Shown here: positions 57,492 through 64,000 of the stretch, one piece after another | Layout: each line of letters starts with the position of its first letter | Position numbering within the stretch: the stretch's first letter is position 1 | Source: Heterobilharzia americana | Lineage: Eukaryota > Platyhelminthes > Trematoda > Strigeidida > Schistosomatidae | Assembly: GCA_944470555.2 (NCBI GenBank) | Contig: OX104127.1 | Location: 112,744,741 to 112,808,740 of the forward strand | Length of the DNA: 64,000 nucleotides | Reading direction: 5' to 3' | The notes under the pieces: model-generated | Databases searched by the model: none | Seen by the model: only the letters and a program-made list of their open reading frames with translations | What the model was told of the DNA's origin: nothing | Made by a program: the position numbers and the translations under genes

Positions 57492-57760
57492 CTCAAGGAT
57501 GACATTAGGTGGCGGTTCGCGCTATATCGTGAGCTAACAGAAGTTGGAAATATGGAGCATCGGATTCTGACCCAGTGGCTCAATGGTAACGCGCTGGTCG
57601 CGGAACCTGAAGGTCGCGGGTTCGATCCCCGCTGGTGGGGTCGTGGGTGCGCACTGCTGAGGAGTCCCATGCTAGGACGAAACAGCTGTCCAGTGCTCCC
57701 AGGTTTCCTTTGTTCCTCCAACTGATGTCAGTCTTCGATGAATAACAACTTGATACATTT
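57492..57760 (+). mobile_element. tRNA-like SINE with hammerhead ribozyme, copy B
   Basis: Same organisation as copy A at an offset of exactly 402 bp: tRNA-like 57569-57642, ribozyme 57649-57697, tail. Only one or two differences are seen, near the ends (CTCAAGGATG instead of CTCAACGATG; TTGATACATTT instead of TTGAAACATTT). Confidence 0.85.
57649..57697 (+). ncRNA. Hammerhead ribozyme, intact (copy B)
   Basis: Identical to copy A in all core and stem positions. Cleavage is predicted after 57690, 402 nt downstream of the copy A site. Confidence 0.9.
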
Positions 57761-58139
57761 GTTATTTTGTTGTAGCCATTTGATAAAGCCTTAGTTATAT
57801 ATTTGTATATATAACAATGGTCATCAGGGGGAGAAAGAATAAACTACTTTGGGAAGATGACTCATAACGTCACTGTACTTTTAATAGCTGAACTAAATTC
57901 CAACACCCTATTCTCGTTTCACTCAACTTACAGAACCTGAAAAAAGCCTCTCTGACCTGTTTGCTAGTTTACCTACACACATTATATTGATTTTTGAACC
58001 ACATCACAGTCCAACTGAATGATTATAAAGGTCACCTGTACCAAAACTTGAATGTCAACGTGTCAGATGCATAGTCTTGTAAAGGATCTCCCTCGCGAGA
58101 CCAAAACACCAATACAAAATATTCGTTTGTGTTGCTTTT
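57761..58139. other. Intergenic region, nothing recognised
   Basis: No gene or repeat identified. Confidence 0.4.
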
Positions 58140-58248
58140 TTTTCTAATATACAACGCCGGGATTATGGAAGTCTTATATGATGAATTATAATATTAACTT
58201 GGTGTTCAAGGCTTTCCAAACTATCCAGTCCGTTGTTGATCCGGATAC

Positions 58249-58328
<80 letters not shown>

Positions 58329-58332
58329 CGTG
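58140..58332 (+). repeat. Dispersed repeat with long (AT)n tail
   Basis: ATATTAACTTGGTGTTCAAGG, CTTTCCAAACTATCCAG and GGATACGTTTATA, then about 80 bp of AT dinucleotides (58247-58327). The same order is at 38640-38760. Only the right half of the 38507 hairpin is present here. Confidence 0.7.
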
Positions 58333-58689
58333 TGTGCACGGTCATCTGGGCACTTTCCGATTAAACGCTTAATAGTCGCTCAGTTCTCCCGTAAACAGAA
58401 AAAGCGGTAATATAACAGGTGTATTGTAACGTCAAAAATGTATACATTATGCAAGGGTTTATATCCATTTACATTAACAATGGCGTTAGGTATTTTCTAG
58501 TTTAGAATATTCTGTTGATTTTTGTCCTCTCAATCAGTCTGATATTTAGATGATGGTTCGCGTGCTTTCTGTCTAAACTTTAGTGCAACACGTATGCTTG
58601 TAACAGGCTTCAGGGAGATACGGCTCCATATGAAGATTTTGTCAATCTTATTCCACATGAAGATATCAAGATGAATGACATGAAGAAAA
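58333..58689. other. Intergenic region, nothing recognised
   Basis: No recognisable element. Confidence 0.4.
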
Positions 58690-61600
58690 AAAGAAAAGGA
58701 AGTACTTAAAAAACTGAAGAATAGAACGAGAGGGAATGAGACAATACTGAAATTCGGCAGAGCGATTTAAATAAGGGTGTGTGGATACACCTTTATCACT
58801 GCGGTCTATCGTGAGCGATATCACCTAGGGTCTTTAATCACCGATTTCTGTTGTCACGCAGATATCAGCGGGGAAGTTTGCACATCCATAAGTGGCTTAG
58901 ACTAACACTAAAAGACTTCATGAACTGCTGCTATATCCTAATCTGTCTGCCTCTCATCTTTTTCTAGTCTTGTCCTATTCCAGCCAACATTGTGAGACGG
59001 GACAGAAGGTGCCTGAGCATGTGTAACACATCTCACCCACCTGACTCGATGAAACTCCACAACTTCAACTATCATTTTCCTCCCAGAATTCTCGACCTGA
59101 TTCCTACTTTACTGATATCGGAGCGGCACAACAAATAGTCTATACTACGAAGGCAATGACAATCAAACACTTGTAACCTTTTCATTTCCTCTTTTTTAAT
59201 AGCCATGTTTCACAGCCATAAAGGACTCAGCGGACTGGAGCACAGTACACTTGACCTTTATTGGGCAATTGGATATCACATCGGTGATACATTGGTGAAG
59301 GTAAGGTGGGCGTTTTGTTTCCTTGCAGAGAGAAATCGTTGGCCAATGAGCGACTAGAGCTGATCAGACTTCTCAGGTAAGTGAAGTGATCAGTATGTTC
59401 AACCATTTTACTCACCTTTTTAGAGGAGGCGCTTGTGAAAATCATTCCTGGAGCAACAGTTCCTAGTTTGGTGGTCAGAAATGCATCCCGAACATCCCCA
59501 GATTGCTACTTAGGCTGTCGAGAAAAATGGATCTTGTCGGTATCTTCATCTAACTGGATTATGTTGTCTGTGTACCATAGGTTTACTCAAGTATCTCTTT
59601 TTCCTGTGAAATCAAACGAGGGAGAACTCTTTAAGCATATCTGTAACAAAAGTGAATTCGAATGGAGAGAGTAGATACCCTTGACGGACACCTCTTAAAT
59701 TACATAAATCACCTGGTGTCTCTTCACAGGCTGTGATACGCCTACATGTGTTCGAGTAAATAGCCTCGAACAGGGTAATTTATTTACCTGATATGTCTTT
59801 CAGTGAGAGTCTGCCGTATAAGACCTCAGTCTATGAAGTCGCGTGTCATCATCAGGTCGAGAAATACGGATTGTGTTTGGTGCCGGTAAGTGTATCTCTG
59901 TTAAGACATGATGCGGGGTGAATATCTGATCGAAACACCCAGGACAGGGTCTGAAAACCTTCTGGTTCCTCGGGGTCGTTGTACACAGGCTTCACTTAGG
60001 TGTGTAACAATTATAGAACCTAGGATCTCAGACATCTTCATAAGCCTGGTTCCCCTGTGACTATAACTGAAGGATTCCTCCCTTCTTCGGTACTGGGATC
60101 AGCAGCGTTTAAAACCTGTCAGAAGGAATCATTTCCGACTCTCATACGCTAGCTAACATCTCAGTAACTGTCGGCGGTAATCCAAAATCATCGTTCCTAA
60201 ATACGTCTGAAGACTCTTGGCGACATGGCTGAAAATCGGTCACAATGGCGCATATATATTCAGTCCTTGTCATTTGCAGTAACTGTTACCTGGCCATCTT
60301 ACCCTTTTTCTTTTCAGGTTACTTAAAGCCCTCTAAACTTTTGCTGGAGTTAGAAGTTCTCTGTCAATGTTCCATTCAGGATCTAACTGGATAGCACGCA
60401 ACGGATTGTAGCCGGAGGTTAGTTGAACTGTCAATCGTCATTTGAGTTGTTTCCGCTCCTCATTGAGTTTGGAGCCTGCAGGAGTACGTTCTTTTACACC
60501 CGTAAATTCAGAAGAAGCTACTGAAATTCACTGATTTTTCTAACCACTTCTTAAGAGTCAGCTGCTTTTACTGGAGATGACACTAGGCTTTTTCAAGAAG
60601 AGTAATATTATCCTTTTCCAGTAACTATCTAGCCCTTCGTTGTTGGGAGTAGCTTTAATATTCTCACTGAAAAACTGCTCTAGAAATGGCCTTGCAGATG
60701 TAGCTAACCTAAATACATTTATATGCAGATGTAAGCGTGATAGGACCAGTGCACGTCTTCTGTCCAAATATGCGCTGCAAGGGAAGAGACAGTCTTTCAC
60801 CTACCCTTTCCAGCAACAAATGATACCAATATGGTCTATCTGTGTTCACCACTGACTCGAGGTTGGTGGACGCTACTTCAGACGGTGTCTCTCTTTATAT
60901 CTGAAGTTCGTGCCGGCCGGAAATAAGTGGTTGTCTGAACACAGTTACAGCAGGTGGTCAGTGTTATCTGTTTATTCGGCTAGGATTCCGAAACTACCAC
61001 CTAAGTGCCTTTCCGCCTGACGTAGCCTACCCAGTTATGCACTGAAATTACTTGCTACGGCAACCATGTCTTAACATTTGGTTTTCACTAAGAAGTTAGA
61101 TATTTTTCTGTAGATCTCATCCTTCACTTTATTCTGGCTGCAATCAGCGGGTATGTGAGCAGTGATCAGAAAGAGAGCGACGAGTTTCATTATTCTTTCT
61201 AGTCCTCACTATGTCTACCAGTCGATCGGCGCATTGGCGACTGTCAACTGGGATCCAGCCGAGCAGTTTACTTCCTGCCTTAACAGTTAATGTTATGTCT
61301 ACACCTGCGAGACTGCGGGAACTAGCCTATGAGTCTCCAGAAACTCGGAGGACAAAGTTTTTAGATGCACTACATTAGTCGGGTGAGGTTACACAAATAG
61401 CTTCACTTGAATGTCTCACAAACAGCACCCATCAATGGCCTGAGATACCAGAGGTCTGACTAGAGAGGCTTGTTGACTAGGTCAATGGATGGTACAGATA
61501 TGGAGTTTCAGGGAATCAAGGATACTGTTCTGTGAACTCCGACTGCTGTCAATATCTGCAGAGCTGGAAAGAATTAAAGATGATGCAGGATTGTTAACAG

Positions 61601-62210
61601 ATAGGTATGAGAGAAGATTAGAAAATAAGGAAAGGTGTGGAAGGTGGATAGTGATCTGAGGGAACTTGAATTCTGACTGTATTGTGTGAGTGATCGACCC
61701 TTCCCTGGTGTTCACATCGTGGGAGGCTTTTATTTGTTGAGGTACCTTAAAAAGAATCGTTAATGTGTGATCACAGAGCACAAAAGATATCTGCTACACG
61801 TGGTTTTTATTGAAATTTGCTATTTAAGTTTGTTTTAAATGCAGATGTAAACCTATTCAACCTACCCCGGGGTACTGGCGGACAGGGAGTGGGTTGTTAG
61901 TCTTTTGGCTCTACATTTCTTAACTCTCTGCCTTCCCATAGGGAAAGAGGAATCCGCATAACACTGCCAATCATCCGTAACAAACACCTTACTGCTTTCA
62001 CACCTCTATCCAGTCAGCAGTAAAACTGCGTCTTCGAACCCCCATCAAAGTGTGGCAATTTACACCATGACAGTAACTGATTTTTGTACAGCTGTCTTTT
62101 ATGATATATTAGGAACTCAAAGGAATAAACATTTCACCTGCGTATTGAGATATACGAGCTTGACGACCACATCAGGTTACCAACTTGTAGTTGGGATCGG
62201 TAGAAAAATT
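58690..62210 (-). mobile_element. Degenerate, nearly full-length LINE A, - strand
   Basis: Collinear with 13008-16935 over its whole length. 3' UTR and C-terminal relic: 58750-59250. VDHFTYL relic: 59400. RT palm: 59600-60150. Second half of the endonuclease: about 60700-61250 (GTCTATCTGTGTTCACC as in the WTQIDHIAIS coding part). 5' UTR: 61480-62210. A stretch at 60200-60260 (GACTCTTGGCGACATGGCTG) repeats the ORF 3' end and marks an internal rearrangement. Stops and indels occur throughout. Confidence 0.75.
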
Positions 62211-64000
62211 CATTCTTCAGTCACAGACTTTCTCTATTATCGTTGTAGCTTTGAGGTTTTCGAATTTGTTAAACTAGTTAGTTTGTAAGTAACTGAGTAT
62301 TTTGTAAATACTTCTCATCACAAACTCATAACTGATGTAGGCTTTGAAGACTGCGAGCGCTGAACGTCCATTTTTATGCATTTTTTGATCCCTTTTAGTA
62401 GGCGCCAACATCTTAAAGTATGGATTAAATAAACTTCAGGTCTTGAGAATAAAATTTTGAGATAAGCGGTTGACAACTAATTAAACGTATACAAATGAGT
62501 CAATTACTCTGAATGTGAGAACAGGGCCTATTTTGTAAAATGAAGCAAACTAGCTAGTTTTCAGTTCCACGGTATCGTTATGTCATGAGACTTTCAAAAC
62601 ACTTGAACACTGGAGAAATCGAGGTCTTTGGTGTATTCAGACTAAGGTTTGTTGGATTCTGAAACTTGTTCTTTCAGTGTATTTCAACCACATACCTTCA
62701 CGTTTGCATATGGATTGAATTTTGACAATCGTAATTCTTCTATGCAATTGTTCATTTTCCCACTTAGATTGGAAACAAAGTGAATAAAAGTCACTTTTTT
62801 CTGAATATCATAAGTCATGATTTTCCTGTCTTTTGTTTCATTGGTTTCGGAATAAAAAGTTTGGCGTATTTATCCTATTTGAAGTTCTGAGAAACGGATA
62901 ATTCCAAGTTAATTCGTATGTTGGGTGCTTCATACACATAAACAGTATTTGTGAATTATTAAATATTTAACGATGATACTAGGTTCAATTAGGAATCGTT
63001 CATTTTGTTAGTGGTGTTATTACACGTGGGTTCAATAATACTCGATACGGTTAACCGCGTCTGGGAGTCTATAGTTCATGAAATACGATGTAGCATTCAA
63101 GTAGTGCATCCTCTTGATGTACACTGTTTGAAGTCACCAACTGGAAAACTTGATGTATAGATTTTTTCTACTTTGATTTGAAACATGCCTTACTTTCTGG
63201 CAGATTACGTCTGTTACCTAAGCACTATGCTGTGTGCATTTAATAACAATAATTCAGTGAAACCAGATATGAAAGTCTTTCAGAGAGTCTAAAAGACGTA
63301 GTATACATATTTAAAAATGTATACAGTTAAAGGTAACTATTCATTATAATGGCGAATATACTTGATAGTCAACTTTGTCTCTCTGTCTGTCTGACTCATA
63401 ACTTATCCATACCAAAGTGGAATATTTCTACCCACTGAATAAAAATAACAAGACTTTATTCAGTAGCGTTGTCTTCAATAATTTTTATACATTTCGAACA
63501 ACACATCATATTATTTATTGATCATGCTTTATTTATTTCGTGCATTTGTATATCTTTTCTGCATCTAACTAAAAATGCATACTTTTTTATTTTGTAAAAT
63601 TTTCTCCTGAAATTTTTTTATATATATCAGATTCAAAGAGGAATACTACTGTTTTCATTACCAGTAATAATAACCTATCGCTGAATTCATTAAATTACTT
63701 AGCAAATATATATAATCTGTGTATATATGAAGGTAACTGAAATTGAATTTCATCTTAGTTAAAAAAAAAGTTTTTTCCTTTTACACAAAGTATGCATAAG
63801 TATTAATAATGATGAAAACCTAACGACATAAACGAGACAATTATTGTGTATTCAAGGAAAGAGTACATACTTAAGTATCGAATATAAACATACTAGGAAT
63901 TGGATTAAGGTAAATCCCTGAAGATAATATTTTTGACCTAATGGAGAAGAATGTAAAAGTGTTTAGTGTTATTTTGAAAGAAGAAACTTTTAAACAGGTT
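62211..64000. other. AT-rich intergenic region, nothing recognised
   Basis: No open frame above 80 codons beyond the LINE end and no recognisable repeat, except short TA and CTGT runs. It may contain sequence of a neighbouring gene beyond the window. Confidence 0.4.

Noticed and set aside
56945..57721. Two nearly identical - strand proteins of 124 and 85 residues
   Set aside because: They are antisense chance frames across the two SINE copies (tRNA-like and ribozyme sequence), a common source of false protein annotations.
1..64000. CRISPR arrays, operons or prokaryotic genes
   Set aside because: Repeats are dispersed retroelements and microsatellites, and the only gene is intron-rich and metazoan.

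Overview
The window is a repeat-rich flatworm nuclear locus, almost certainly from a schistosome (Schistosoma or a close relative). Four things point there: hammerhead-ribozyme SINEs of the Sm-alpha type, a Ty3/gypsy element of the CsRn1/Kabuki type (tRNA-Trp-like primer site, CHCC Gag knuckle), two RTE-clade LINE families including an SR2-like one, and AT-rich introns of several kilobases with (TA)n tracts. Nothing looks bacterial, and there is no CRISPR array or operon.

The only clear host gene is an orthologue of the nuclear deubiquitinase BAP1 (calypso in flies). It lies on the + strand from the ATG at 25119 to the stop at 50897, in six coding exons: 25119-25295, 31293-32090, 37209-37651, 39162-39795, 44859-45372 and 49258-50897. 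Splice phases are compatible throughout and give about 1401 residues, roughly twice the human protein. The UCH catalytic domain is encoded by exons 1-3 with Gln, Cys, His and Asp in place. The UCH37-like (ULD) domain and a basic C-terminal tail are in exon 6. The rest is low-complexity linker. A poly(A) signal lies at 51730.

Layout. 1-3308: intergenic, nothing recognised. 3309-10572: LTR-retrotransposon cluster: an internally deleted CsRn1-type element with 99%-identical LTRs and a -1 frameshift site between gag and pol, an old solo LTR, and a rearranged copy with two identical LTRs in inverted orientation around an integrase remnant. 10573-13007: unassigned. 13008-16935: nearly full-length LINE (family A) on the - strand. 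18050-24750: degenerate family A fragments on both strands. 25119-50897: BAP1, its introns filled with LINE fragments, SINEs, hammerhead ribozymes and microsatellites. 53285-57092: SR2-like LINE on the - strand, full of simple-sequence expansions. 57090-57760: two direct copies of a tRNA-like SINE, each with an apparently intact hammerhead ribozyme, spaced 402 nt. 58170-58330: repeat with an (AT)n tail. 58690-62210: another degenerate family A LINE on the - strand. 62211-64000: unassigned AT-rich DNA.

The features most worth follow-up are the hammerhead SINEs (five ribozyme copies, four with intact cores), a 1,487-bp near-identical inverted repeat flanking BAP1 exons 1-2, the inverted-LTR element, a LINE reduced to its 5' and 3' ends, and an unexplained lysine-rich reading frame inside a degenerate LINE. 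All identities and exon limits were read by eye; no alignment or database search was run.
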